A stretch of 10,668 nucleotides of DNA from an uncultured Phycisphaerales bacterium (GCA_937891445.1 CALAFV010000492.1:1-10668); one strand, 5' to 3'; positions 1 to 7,007 are shown, counted from the first letter of the stretch. Program-made: numbers and translations. The notes: generated by a model not told the origin, from the letters alone.

Positions 1-38
1 GGGCGCGCGGATGGGATGAGGCGCAGGGGGTCGGCCAT
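1..38 (-). CDS. 5' end of the next gene of the operon (partial, product unknown)
   Basis: An ATG at 38-36 shares its first base with the last base of the flgD stop codon (TGATG overlap). The frame stays open to the window edge and gives MADPLRLIPSAR. A GGAG lies about eight bases before this ATG, inside the end of flgD, so both the start and translational coupling to flgD are plausible. Twelve residues are too few to assign a family. In many flagellar clusters flgD is followed by a small flagellar operon protein (the TIGR02530 type) or by flgE. The usual flgE start (SLYSGISGL-like) is not visible in these residues, so the small protein is the better guess. That is an inference from gene order only. 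Confidence 0.5.
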   Translation of the reverse strand, partial: MADPLRLIPSAR

Positions 39-511
39 CAGTCGGGCTCCGACTCGTCGGACGAGGGACGGTTCGGGGGCTGCTGCTGCTGGTCCGGCTG
101 GCGCTGGGTGAAGAGCATCTGGTCGACGCCGCCGAAGGGAACGCGGGCGCCGTTGTCGAGGTTGAGGACGGGGCCGTAGGGGGTGCGGCTGACGGAACGG
201 ACGACGCCGACGACGCGGATGTTGGACTCGTCAAGGCCGCTGATGGTGTGGCCCAGGAGGGAGGTGGCGGAGGCGAACTCGCTGCGGGTGATGAGGTCGC
301 TCAGTTTCGAGTGGAGTTCGAGGTCGGACTGAATCGAGCGGAGGGCGGCCATCTGCTCGAGCAGGGCGGTGGAGTCGTTGGGCTTGAGGGGGTCCTGGTT
401 GGAGAGTTCGGTGAACATGATCTTCACGAACTCTTCGCTGGAGAGTTCGCTGAAGGCGTTCGAGCCGCTGGTGAGTTGGGAGGGAGCGCCGAGTGAGGAG
501 ATGGCGGACAT
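38..511 (-). CDS. flgD: Flagellar hook assembly/cap protein FlgD (short form)
   Basis: FlgD is exported through the flagellar type III system and forms the scaffold cap on which hook subunits assemble. The conserved N-terminal signature is clear: residues 28-46 read FVKIMFTELSNQDPLKPND, followed by a helix (about 47-72) like that of other FlgD proteins. Residues 85-132 (LLGHTISG to VPFGGVDQM) match the small beta-rich segment that follows in the family. At 157 residues the protein is short against the roughly 220 of enterobacterial FlgD and lacks the larger C-terminal Ig-like part. Short versions are known in other phyla, so this is not clear evidence of truncation. The last 22 residues are a Gln/Pro/Ser/acidic tail of low complexity. 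An AAGGTG sits about five bases before the ATG. It lies 35 bases after fliK, and its stop overlaps the start of the next gene. Confidence 0.9.
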   Translation of the reverse strand: MSAISSLGAPSQLTSGSNAFSELSSEEFVKIMFTELSNQDPLKPNDSTALLEQMAALRSIQSDLELHSKLSDLITRSEFASATSLLGHTISGLDESNIRVVGVVRSVSRTPYGPVLNLDNGARVPFGGVDQMLFTQRQPDQQQQPPNRPSSDESEPD

Positions 512-546
512 GGGTCACCTTGTGGTCGGCGTGGTGTGGGGCGTTC

Positions 547-2178
547 TCAGGCGAGGGCGTCGATGCCGAGGAGGAGGGTTTCGTGCAGGGGCCGGTCGCG
601 GGGGATGGTGAGGGGCGGTGGAATGTGGGTGCGGGAGGCGTGGGAAGTGGCGCCCGCGTCGGCGTCCGTGCCGGCGCGGGCGTCGTCGGTGTTGTGGCCG
701 CGGGAGCCGTCCCTGGGATGACGGTCCCCGCGACCGTCGGCGGATCCTCCGCTGGCGTCGTTGTGATGCTGCCGCTCCGCGGCGTGCCGGTCGGGCGAGT
801 CCGACTGCGGCGGCGTCGCGGGGGTGAGTTCGACCGCGAGCCGCTCGATGCTCAGGCCCCGCGCCTCCAGCGCGGAGCGGAGCAACGGCATGGAGGATTC
901 CAGCAAGTCCCGTGCCTGCGCGGTCTGCGTGGCGAAGGAGGCGGAGAGAGCGCCGTCGCGGAGATCGACGCGGATAGTCATCGCGCCGAGGGTCTCGGGC
1001 GTGAGGCGCATGGTGATGGTGTCGCTGCCGTCGCCGCCGCGGGAGGCGCTGGCGGCGATGATGCGCGACATCTGCGCGGCGAGCAGATCCTGCTGCGCGG
1101 TTGTCGCGGGAGTGGGCGTGGCGGGCGCCGCGGCGTGGTTGAGGAAGGCCTGGCCGTGGCCGGGTTGGCCGCCGGCGCCGGGGTGAGCCGGGACGGTGAT
1201 GAGGCGCACGACGGGGGACTGTTGGGCCGCGGGGCGCGCCGGTTGGGTGTCGGTGCGCTGGGATGCGTGTGCGCCGGCGTGGGATGTGGATGCGGTGGAG
1301 GTTGTAGAGGTGGCGTGCGCGGCGGTTGTTGTGGAGTTGGGGTTGGTATGCGGGGTGTCGGGGGATGGAACGGTTGTTGTGTTCGTGGTCGTCGGTTGGG
1401 TGGCGGGCGCCGGCGGCTGGGTTGGAACGTCAGAAGCCGCGAAGAAGGCAGGTGAGTCCGGCACAGGGGGCGGCGGCGCGGCGTCGTGGCGCGGGGTGGG
1501 GAACTGACGCGGGAGGAAATCCAGGAGGGAGCGGCGGCGCGGGAAGTTCGGCTTTGTGCGGACGCGCGTGGGTTGGTCTTCGGGTGTGTCGGCGGTGGAT
1601 TCCTGCGCGGCGGGTGCGCCCGGAGTGGCCGGCTGCTGAGCGGTTGTTGCGCTGGGCCGGGAAACCACGGTGAGGTTGTTCAGCGCATCGACGGCGAGGG
1701 CGACGCGGCTGGTGGGCGCCTCGGCGCGGGGCTGGCGCGCATCGCGCGTGCCTGCCGGGGCGTCCGGTGCATCGTCGGTGGGCTCGGCATCGGGAGCGTC
1801 GGACGCGGAGGACTGACCATCCGGCGCAGAGGGAAGCGGCTGGGTCGGTAGCGCCGTGGGATGCGACAGTTGGGTCGGCGGCGACGGCTGAGCCGGCGCA
1901 TCCGACGGCGGCGGTGGATCAGCGCTCTCGGCATCCTCCGGTGTTTCGGAGGGTTCCGCGCCCGCTGCGGTGTCGGCGCTTGTATCCGCCTCGCGCTTCT
2001 CCGTGGGAACCCGAAGCGCAGGAGTCGCGGGCGGGTCTTGCGCGGCGGCGGCATCCGATGCGCGGTCGAGCGTCTCGGCGAACGACAGACCGACATCGGC
2101 GCCCGCGTCTGGCGCGGAAGCGAGGAGTGCGGCGGGGTCGGCGGCGGGGGTTGGGGGGGGTGGCGCGAGGTGGATCAT
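547..2178 (-). CDS. fliK: Flagellar hook-length control protein FliK
   Basis: FliK is a secreted molecular ruler that measures the growing hook and switches the export gate from hook to filament substrates. The diagnostic part is the C-terminal hook-length domain at about residues 387-452, with MRLTPETLGAMTIRVDL and later LLRSALEARGLSIERLAVEL. Residues 1-360 are almost entirely Ala/Pro/Thr/Ser/Asp, low in complexity and presumably disordered, as expected of the ruler region. At 543 residues the protein is at the long end for the family. An unusual tail of about 90 residues follows the domain, rich in His, Arg, Asp and Gly, and ends RPLHETLLLGIDALA. The ATG overlaps the stop of the preceding motE-like gene (ATGA) and has no clear ribosome site, so it is probably translated by coupling. 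A C8 tract lies in codons 7-9. Base composition resembles that of the neighbours. Confidence 0.88.
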   Translation of the reverse strand: MIHLAPPPPTPAADPAALLASAPDAGADVGLSFAETLDRASDAAAAQDPPATPALRVPTEKREADTSADTAAGAEPSETPEDAESADPPPPSDAPAQPSPPTQLSHPTALPTQPLPSAPDGQSSASDAPDAEPTDDAPDAPAGTRDARQPRAEAPTSRVALAVDALNNLTVVSRPSATTAQQPATPGAPAAQESTADTPEDQPTRVRTKPNFPRRRSLLDFLPRQFPTPRHDAAPPPPVPDSPAFFAASDVPTQPPAPATQPTTTNTTTVPSPDTPHTNPNSTTTAAHATSTTSTASTSHAGAHASQRTDTQPARPAAQQSPVVRLITVPAHPGAGGQPGHGQAFLNHAAAPATPTPATTAQQDLLAAQMSRIIAASASRGGDGSDTITMRLTPETLGAMTIRVDLRDGALSASFATQTAQARDLLESSMPLLRSALEARGLSIERLAVELTPATPPQSDSPDRHAAERQHHNDASGGSADGRGDRHPRDGSRGHNTDDARAGTDADAGATSHASRTHIPPPLTIPRDRPLHETLLLGIDALA

Positions 2179-2885
2179 GGAGCCGGAGCCGCGGCGACTC
2201 CGACCTGGAGTCCGCGGGTCCGCAGTCGCTCCAGCAAGTCCGCTGCCAGTTCAGGCCGGTCCTTGATGAACTCGGCGATGATCTTGCCGCGGATGCGCTC
2301 ATCCATCGCGCTGAGATAGGAGACGACCTGCTCGGTCCCCCCCCCACTCGCCTCGCTCTGGTTGAGGAGGGCCTGGAGGACCTCCTTGGCGTCCTTGGGC
2401 TTCTGGGCTTCGAGGGTCGCCAGGGCCTTTTTGAACTGGGCAGCGCCCTCGATCTCGGCGAGACGCTTGCGGTAGGCGTCGAACTCGGCCTTCTCGCGGG
2501 CCAGCGCGGCGGCATCCTCGGAGAGTTGCTGACGCTCGCGTGCCAGAACGCGGCGAAGGTCCTCCAGTTCACGCTGGCGGCGGAGAGTCTGCTGGAACTG
2601 GACGAGATCCGCCTCGTCCTGGCGCTGGATCCGGGCGTCGGCGGGCTCCGGCGGGCGCGCCATGCGCTCCTGCTCCTCGCGGACGGCCTGGTCGGAAGCG
2701 AGTTGGATCTTCGCCTGCTCCGCCGCGGCACGCTCCTGGTCGATCGTCGTGGCGAAGATGAGACGGACGCGCTCGAGGCGGTCGCGGTCGAGGCGGTGCG
2801 TGGCGTAGAGCCAGGCGACGAAGCCAGCCAGGGCGAGGATGTTGGCGACCGCGACGGTCGAGATGATGAGCCAGAGGGACCTCAT
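2175..2885 (-). CDS. MotE-like membrane-anchored coiled-coil protein (COG3334 type)
   Basis: A 236-residue protein with one hydrophobic segment near the N-terminus (about residues 4-28), a long charged coiled-coil-like region (about 32-150, rich in Arg, Glu, Gln and Ala) and a C-terminal domain (about 151-222). In that domain LEAQKPKDAKEVLQ, VVSYLSAMDERIRGKIIAEF and PELAADLLERLR match the helical repeat pattern of the MgtE-N-like domain found in MotE/COG3334 proteins. Members are usually encoded near fliJ and fliK. They act in the periplasm with the stator (MotE as a chaperone for MotC) or as a collar/stator scaffold (FlbB in spirochetes). Position and architecture support that family, but the exact role here is inferred. 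A GGAGG lies ten bases before the ATG. The stop overlaps the fliK start. A G9 run encodes Gly181-183. The flank after the membrane segment is more positive than the N-terminus, so topology is not obvious from charge. Confidence 0.75.
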   Translation of the reverse strand: MRSLWLIISTVAVANILALAGFVAWLYATHRLDRDRLERVRLIFATTIDQERAAAEQAKIQLASDQAVREEQERMARPPEPADARIQRQDEADLVQFQQTLRRQRELEDLRRVLARERQQLSEDAAALAREKAEFDAYRKRLAEIEGAAQFKKALATLEAQKPKDAKEVLQALLNQSEASGGGTEQVVSYLSAMDERIRGKIIAEFIKDRPELAADLLERLRTRGLQVGVAAAPAP

Positions 2886-3136
2886 GGGGCTTGGACCTCC
2901 ATGTCAGCGAGCGAGCCGGGAGGATCTTTCACCACGGAGAGCACGGAGAACACGGAGCGGAAGCGGGAAAAAGGGCAGGGACGCAGAGGACACAGAGATT
3001 GAGCGCGAAGGTCGCGAAGATCGCAAAGAAGAAAAGAAGCGAAGAGAGAAATCAAAGAGGATGAGAAACGTGATGTGGGGGTGATGCGCATCATTCTGGC
3101 TGTTTCTCTGTGCTCTCTCTTCTCTCCGTGGTGAAA
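2886..3136. repeat. 251-base fliJ/motE spacer carrying a 210-base inverted-repeat element
   Basis: I see no credible gene here. The sequence TTTCACCACGGAGAG at 2927-2941 recurs as its exact reverse complement at 3122-3136, immediately beside the fliJ stop codon. The two arms bound a 210-base segment made of short purine-rich repeats on the plus strand: CACGGAGA-like units near 2931-2957, ACGCAGAGGACACAGAG near 2981-2998, and CGCGAAGG/TCGCGAAG units near 3004-3022. A 12-base perfect palindrome, TGATGCGCATCA, lies at 3082-3093. There is no transposase, and no flanking target duplication is evident. The plain ribosome site for the motE-like gene (GGAGG at 2896-2900) lies outside the arms. Such repeats look like the dispersed intergenic repeats I recall from planctomycetes and related phyla. 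Their function is not known to me. Confidence 0.75.
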
Positions 3137-3613
3137 CTACTCCTCAGACGCGGCCGCGCGGGTGTAGGCGGTGGCGCCGATTTCGTCGAGGTGCATGATT
3201 TCGCGGCGGCTTTGCTCCTGCTTCCACTGCTCGTAGGCCCGTTCGCGGAGGAGTTCGACGGCCTTGCGGTCAGCGGAGGCTTTAGCGAGGAGGGCTCGGG
3301 CGGCTTCGAGGCGTTTGAGGATGCCGGCGAGTTCGAGGGCGGTGCGGTGGGCCTGGGCGGTGAGGCCCATGAGAGCGCCGGTGTGGGTGCGGAGGGCGGT
3401 CATGTTCAGGCCGCGGGACTCGGTCGCCGCGCTGGCGGCGAGCATGGCGCGCTGCTCGGCGCGGGAGGCGGTGATGGTCGCCTGGATGGACCGCAGACGC
3501 TCCTCCGCCGCGGCACGCTCGGCCTCGATCGCGGCGACGCGGCGGCGGTGCTCATCCTCCGTGCGCTGACGGAGTTCGAGGACGCGCTGGAGCCTGAAGG
3601 TGAAGCGGGGCAT
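3137..3613 (-). CDS. fliJ: Flagellar export chaperone/stalk protein FliJ
   Basis: FliJ is a small coiled-coil protein that inserts into the FliI hexamer like the stalk of an F-type ATPase and links the ATPase to the export gate. The 158-residue product begins MPRFTFRLQRVLELR, which matches the typical FliJ opening (F-x-F-x-Leu-Gln-x-Val-Leu). It is then an almost unbroken run of charged helix and ends with REIMHLDEIGATAYTR, close to the family's LDE-type C-terminus. Length is usual. I chose the ATG at 3613-3611. An ATG 42 bases upstream would add MPPCLRAPVPSHLT, which is only a translation of the spacer repeat. No Shine-Dalgarno sequence precedes the chosen start (CCCACCTGACC before ATG). The gene follows fliI after 85 bases, and its stop abuts an inverted-repeat arm. 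Confidence 0.85.
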   Translation of the reverse strand: MPRFTFRLQRVLELRQRTEDEHRRRVAAIEAERAAAEERLRSIQATITASRAEQRAMLAASAATESRGLNMTALRTHTGALMGLTAQAHRTALELAGILKRLEAARALLAKASADRKAVELLRERAYEQWKQEQSRREIMHLDEIGATAYTRAAASEE

Positions 3614-3634
3614 GGTCAGGTGGGAAGGGACGGG

Positions 3635-3659
3635 GGCACGGAGGCACGGAGGCACGAAG
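3635..3659. repeat. Tandem 8-base repeat in the fliI-fliJ spacer
   Basis: Three tandem copies of the unit GGCACGGA (the last changed to GGCACGAA) lie in the 85-base gap between the fliI stop and the fliJ start. The same unit occurs in the fliG-fliH spacer at 5863-5897. On the mRNA strand the array reads as repeated GCCUCCGU, so the leader of fliJ is rich in C and U and contains CCUCC cores. Nothing else is recognisable in this gap. Confidence 0.8.
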
Positions 3660-3698
3660 AGGAGGACGCGGGGATGGTGCGCGCAGACATGGGGCTAT

Positions 3699-5042
3699 TT
3701 ACTTGCGTTTGGTGGCGTTCTGGAGGGCGGCGCCGGCTTCGACGGCGGTTTTGATCATCCGGGACTTGGCCTGTTCGAAGGGTTCGGTGTCGCCGGGGTC
3801 CTGGCGGAGCAGTTCGATCAGGCGGGGGTGGTAGGCCAGGGCGATGTCGGTCTCGGGGCTGGAGCCGCGGGCGTAGGCGCCGATCTGGACGAGGTCCTCG
3901 ACCTCGCGGTGCAACGCGAGGAGGCGGATGCACTGGCGGCGGGCGGCGATGTGGGTCGCGTCGGTCACCTCATCCGCGACGCGGCTGACGGAGTCGAGAA
4001 CGTCGATGGCGGGGAAGTGGGCGCGCTGGGCGAGTTTGCGTGAGAGGATGATGTGGCCGTCGAGGATGCCGCGGGCGGCGTCGGCGACGGGCTCGGTCAT
4101 GTCGTCGCCCTCGACCAGAACCGTGTAGAGGCCCGTCACCGAGCCGCCGGACTCGACCGATCCGGCGCGCTCGAGCAGGCGCGCGAGGAAGGCGAAGACG
4201 CTGGGCGTGTAGCCGCGGGTGGCCGGGGGCTCGCCGACGCTGAGGCCGATCTGGCGCTGAGCGTGGGCGAGGCGCGTGACCGAGTCCATCATGAGCAGCA
4301 CGTGGTCGCCGGCGTCGCGGAAGCCCTCGGCGATGGCGCAGGCGACCAGGGCGGCGCGGACGCGCATCAGCGGGCTCTCGTCGCCGGTGGCGACGACGAC
4401 GACCGATCGGGCGAGACCCTCTTCGCCGAGGCTCTCCTCGATGAAGTCCTTGACCTCACGGCCGCGCTCGCCGATCAGGGCGACGACGTTGACATCCGAC
4501 CGGGCGCAGCGGGCGATGGAACCCAGGAGTGTGCTCTTGCCGACCCCGGGGCCGGCGAAGATGCCCAGTCGCTGGCCGCGGCCGAGGGTGGTGAACAGGT
4601 CGATGGCGCGAACGCCGGTGACCATCGGCTCGCTGATGCGCCGGCGGGCCATGGGGCCCAGGGGCGGGGGCTCCAGGTCGCGGGGGGAGGTGCCGGTGAT
4701 CGGGCCCTTGCCGTCGATGGGCTGGCCGAGGCCGTTGATCACGCGGCCGCGGAGGGCGCGGCCGACGCCGATGGTGGCCGAGGCGTGGCGGCCGACGACG
4801 CGGTCGCCGGGGCGGATGCCGGCGGCGGCGAGGTTGCCGAGCGTCATGACGATGGAGTGGCGGGCGTCGAAGCCGACCACCTCGCCGGCGATACGCGCGT
4901 CGCCGATCTCCACCAGCGAGCCGACCGGGAGGGGCAGGTCGTGAACGAGGACGACCAGGCCGCGCAGCGCCGCGACGCGGCCGCTGATGCGCAGCGGCTG
5001 GAGGCGGTCGAGGGTGCGGAGGGCTGGGGAGAGGAGGGACAT
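3699..5042 (-). CDS. fliI: Flagellum-specific export ATPase FliI
   Basis: FliI is the cytoplasmic ATPase of the flagellar type III export apparatus. It works with FliH and FliJ to load and energise export of rod, hook and filament subunits. The 447-residue length is normal. Residues 1-100 form the N-terminal beta-barrel region. The Walker A loop is GPGVGKST at 164-171, GERGREV follows at 191-197, the Walker B strand ends at Asp253 (HVLLMMDSVTR, 247-257), and EPPATRGYTPSVF is at 271-283, all typical of FliI/YscN-type ATPases. VVVVATGDESPLMRVRA is also typical of this group rather than of F1 beta subunits. All catalytic residues are present. The ATG is preceded by a C-rich sequence (CGCCGCCCCA) without a Shine-Dalgarno match. 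It follows fliH after 56 bases, a gap less GC-rich than the rest. Confidence 0.96.
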   Translation of the reverse strand: MSLLSPALRTLDRLQPLRISGRVAALRGLVVLVHDLPLPVGSLVEIGDARIAGEVVGFDARHSIVMTLGNLAAAGIRPGDRVVGRHASATIGVGRALRGRVINGLGQPIDGKGPITGTSPRDLEPPPLGPMARRRISEPMVTGVRAIDLFTTLGRGQRLGIFAGPGVGKSTLLGSIARCARSDVNVVALIGERGREVKDFIEESLGEEGLARSVVVVATGDESPLMRVRAALVACAIAEGFRDAGDHVLLMMDSVTRLAHAQRQIGLSVGEPPATRGYTPSVFAFLARLLERAGSVESGGSVTGLYTVLVEGDDMTEPVADAARGILDGHIILSRKLAQRAHFPAIDVLDSVSRVADEVTDATHIAARRQCIRLLALHREVEDLVQIGAYARGSSPETDIALAYHPRLIELLRQDPGDTEPFEQAKSRMIKTAVEAGAALQNATKRK

Positions 5043-5098
5043 TGGGGCGGCGAGCAGGTGAGCAGGTTGGAATCGTACAGTTTTGTGTGATCTGGCGA

Positions 5099-5857
5099 TT
5101 ACGCCGGCGGCTCTTGCGTGTCGGGGGATGGGAGGAGGGCTTCGGCGATGCGCTGGAGTTGGAGGTCGATGGAGGCGTTGATCTCGCCGCCGCCGCCCAC
5201 TGCTCCCCCGCTGCCGTCGTCGCCGCCGCGGGTGCGGGCGACGCAGGAGCCGCGGGGAAGGGTGGGGTCGTCGGTGAGTTCGACGTGGCGCGGGGCGGCG
5301 GTGAGCGTGGCCAGGAGTGAGGGGAGGGCCTGCTCGATCGCGGCGCGGTCGTCGGGGTGGACGGCGATGACCAGCGCCGTGGGGCGCGTGATGAGCGCCA
5401 GGACGGATTCGAGTTGTGCGGCGGCGACGGCGGGGTCGGTCTCGATCTTGCGCCTGGTGACCTTCTCGGCGATGCGCAGCGCGAGGCGGAGGACGTCGTC
5501 GCGGGCCTCGGTGAGTATGCGCTCGCGGTCGGCGACGAAGGCGGCGAGGGCCTGCTCCCAGCCGGCGCGGAGGGCTTCGAGGTCAGCGGCGGTGGACTGC
5601 GCGGCCTCGGCTCGGCCTTCTTCCTGGCCGCGGGCGCGTCCCTCTTCGAGGCCGCGGGCGAAACCCTCGGCGTGGCCCTTCTCAGCGGCGCCGGCGATGA
5701 GGCGGTCGCGCTCGGCTTCGGCCTCCTTGATGATCTCGGCCGCGCGGCGCTTGGCGTTCTCGATGAGCAGTTGGCCCTGGCGATGAAGGTCGCCGAGGTC
5801 GAGCACGATGGCGTCGCGCGTCAGGTCTTTCGCGTTGGCGTGCTTGATCAGGGCCAT
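5099..5857 (-). CDS. fliH: Flagellar assembly protein FliH (ATPase regulator)
   Basis: FliH binds FliI, holds it back until docking, and forms the peripheral stalk of the export ATPase at the C-ring. Residues 30-60 are a charged helix. Residues 61-81 carry six glycines exactly four residues apart (G61, 65, 69, 73, 77, 81), the GxxxG helix repeat that marks FliH. Residues 90-245 match the C-terminal E-subunit-like domain, with LALRIAEKVTRRKIETDP, LVIAVHPDD and the ending INASIDLQLQRIAEALL. The 252-residue length is normal. One oddity is a Gly/Asp-rich insert at about 211-224, between GSCVART and EINASI, where most homologues have only a few residues. The ATG is directly preceded by the repeat-derived CTTCCC and has no Shine-Dalgarno match. 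It sits between fliG and fliI, as usual. Confidence 0.92.
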   Translation of the reverse strand: MALIKHANAKDLTRDAIVLDLGDLHRQGQLLIENAKRRAAEIIKEAEAERDRLIAGAAEKGHAEGFARGLEEGRARGQEEGRAEAAQSTAADLEALRAGWEQALAAFVADRERILTEARDDVLRLALRIAEKVTRRKIETDPAVAAAQLESVLALITRPTALVIAVHPDDRAAIEQALPSLLATLTAAPRHVELTDDPTLPRGSCVARTRGGDDGSGGAVGGGGEINASIDLQLQRIAEALLPSPDTQEPPA

Positions 5858-5966
5858 GGGAAGGCACGAAGGCGCGAAGGCACGGAGGCACGGAGGCCGG
5901 GGCGCGCGGCGGTGTCGCGTCGGTGGACTGCGTGCGCGCGCGGCGTTATGCCTCCGTGCCTGTTCA
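5858..5966. repeat. fliG-fliH spacer: tandem 8-base repeat plus inverted copy
   Basis: Four tandem 8-base units (GGCACGAA, GGCGCGAA, GGCACGGA, GGCACGGA) run from 5863 to 5894, the first starting six bases from the fliH start codon. Thirteen bases of the array, AGGCACGGAGGCA at 5878-5890, recur as their perfect reverse complement at 5949-5961, five bases from the fliG stop. The spacer transcript could therefore fold into a stem with a loop of 58 bases. That loop is itself very GC-rich (GCGCGCGG runs). No gene, T-tract or Shine-Dalgarno sequence is seen. Confidence 0.75.
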
Positions 5967-7007
5967 TCAGACGATGAGTTCGGATTCGCCGCCGCGGCCG
6001 GCGATGATGATTTCGCCGGCGTCCTCGAGGCGGCGGACGATGTCCACGATGCGCTGCTGGGCGGCCTCGACGTCGCTGACGCGGACCGGGCCCATGTACT
6101 GCATGTCCTCCTTGATGAGCGAGGCGGCGCGCTCGGACATGTTGGAGAAGATCTTCTGCTGGAGTTCGGTGGAGGCCGTCTTGAGGGCCAGGGCGAGTTC
6201 GTCGTTGTCCACTTCCTTGAGGATCGTCTGGATGCCCTTGTCGTCCACGAGGCGGATGTCCTCGAAGACGAACATGAGGCGGCGGATCTCCTCGACCAGT
6301 TCGGGGTCCTCGGCCTCGAGGCCCTCCATGATGGCCTTCTCGGTGGCGCGGTCGGCGAGGTTGAGGATCTCGGCGACGGTGGGGATGCCGCCGGCCTTCT
6401 CCATGGACTGCATGAGCATCATGGACAGACGGCTCTCGAGGCCCTTCTCGACTTCGCGGATGACCTCGGGGTTGGTCTGCTCCATGTTGGCGATGCGCTT
6501 GATGACCTCGATCTGCTTCTGCATCGGCAGGCCGGAGAGGATCTCGGCGGCCTTGTGGTGCGGGAGGTGGCAGACGATCAGGGCGATGGTCTGGGGGTGC
6601 TCGTCCTGGATGAAGGTGAGGAGGTTTTCGCTCTCGGCTTTCTGGAGGAAGGAGAAGGGGGTCTTCTGGACCTGGGTCTGGATCTGCTGGAGGACGCGGT
6701 CGGCCGCGCCGGGTTCGAGGGACTGCTTGAGGAGTTCCTTGGCGTATTCGAGGCCGCCCTCGTTGACGTACTGGGAGGCGATGGAGATGGAGTAGAACTC
6801 CTCGACGACGCCGGTGCGGAGTTCATCGGGGACGCGGCCGAGGGAGGCGAGTTCGCGGGTGACCTCCTCGATGGCCTCGGGGCTGAGTTTCTTGAGCAGT
6901 TCGCCCGCGACGGGGGCGTCGAGGGTCATGAGGAGGATGGCGGCCTTCGTGAGGCCGGGGAGTTCGGCGGCGGTGGCGGGGAGTTTTTCGTTGGGCTTGC
7001 GGGGCAT
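5967..7007 (-). CDS. fliG: Flagellar motor switch protein FliG
   Basis: FliG sits on the cytoplasmic face of the MS ring, binds FliF and FliM, and takes torque from the stator. At 346 residues it has the full-length three-domain layout. Residues 1-110 are the FliF-binding N-domain (LTKAAILLMTLD). Residues 115-195 are the middle domain with the EHPQ motif at 136-139. The GG hinge is at 206-207, and the C-terminal domain has the MFVF motif at 245-248. The torque helix region (KEVDNDELALALKTAS, SERAASLIKEDM, GPVRVSDVE) keeps the charged positions known from E. coli: Lys276, Arg293, Glu300, Asp301 and Arg309, with Glu in place of one Asp. This suggests a working rotor. The ATG is preceded by CCCCTCCC and no Shine-Dalgarno match. 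It lies between fliF and fliH, as in most flagellar operons. Confidence 0.97.
   Translation of the reverse strand: MPRKPNEKLPATAAELPGLTKAAILLMTLDAPVAGELLKKLSPEAIEEVTRELASLGRVPDELRTGVVEEFYSISIASQYVNEGGLEYAKELLKQSLEPGAADRVLQQIQTQVQKTPFSFLQKAESENLLTFIQDEHPQTIALIVCHLPHHKAAEILSGLPMQKQIEVIKRIANMEQTNPEVIREVEKGLESRLSMMLMQSMEKAGGIPTVAEILNLADRATEKAIMEGLEAEDPELVEEIRRLMFVFEDIRLVDDKGIQTILKEVDNDELALALKTASTELQQKIFSNMSERAASLIKEDMQYMGPVRVSDVEAAQQRIVDIVRRLEDAGEIIIAGRGGESELIV

Noticed and set aside
2882..3094. 70-codon frame on the minus strand in the fliJ-motE gap
   Set aside because: It runs through the short repeats (giving VFSVLSVVK-like residues), overlaps the motE start, and has no recognisable domain.
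2927..3136. Inverted-repeat block considered as an insertion sequence
   Set aside because: Far too short for a transposase, no recognisable open frame, and no flanking target duplication seen.
3614..3655. 14-codon N-terminal extension of FliJ (MPPCLRAPVPSHLT)
   Set aside because: This is a translation of the GGCACGGA repeat. A nearly identical peptide (MPPCLRAFVPSH) is encoded by the repeat before fliH in another frame, so it reflects the repeat and not protein conservation.
5863..5897. Short regular repeats considered as a CRISPR array
   Set aside because: Units are 8 bases in direct tandem with no unique spacers of about 30 bases, and there are no cas genes.
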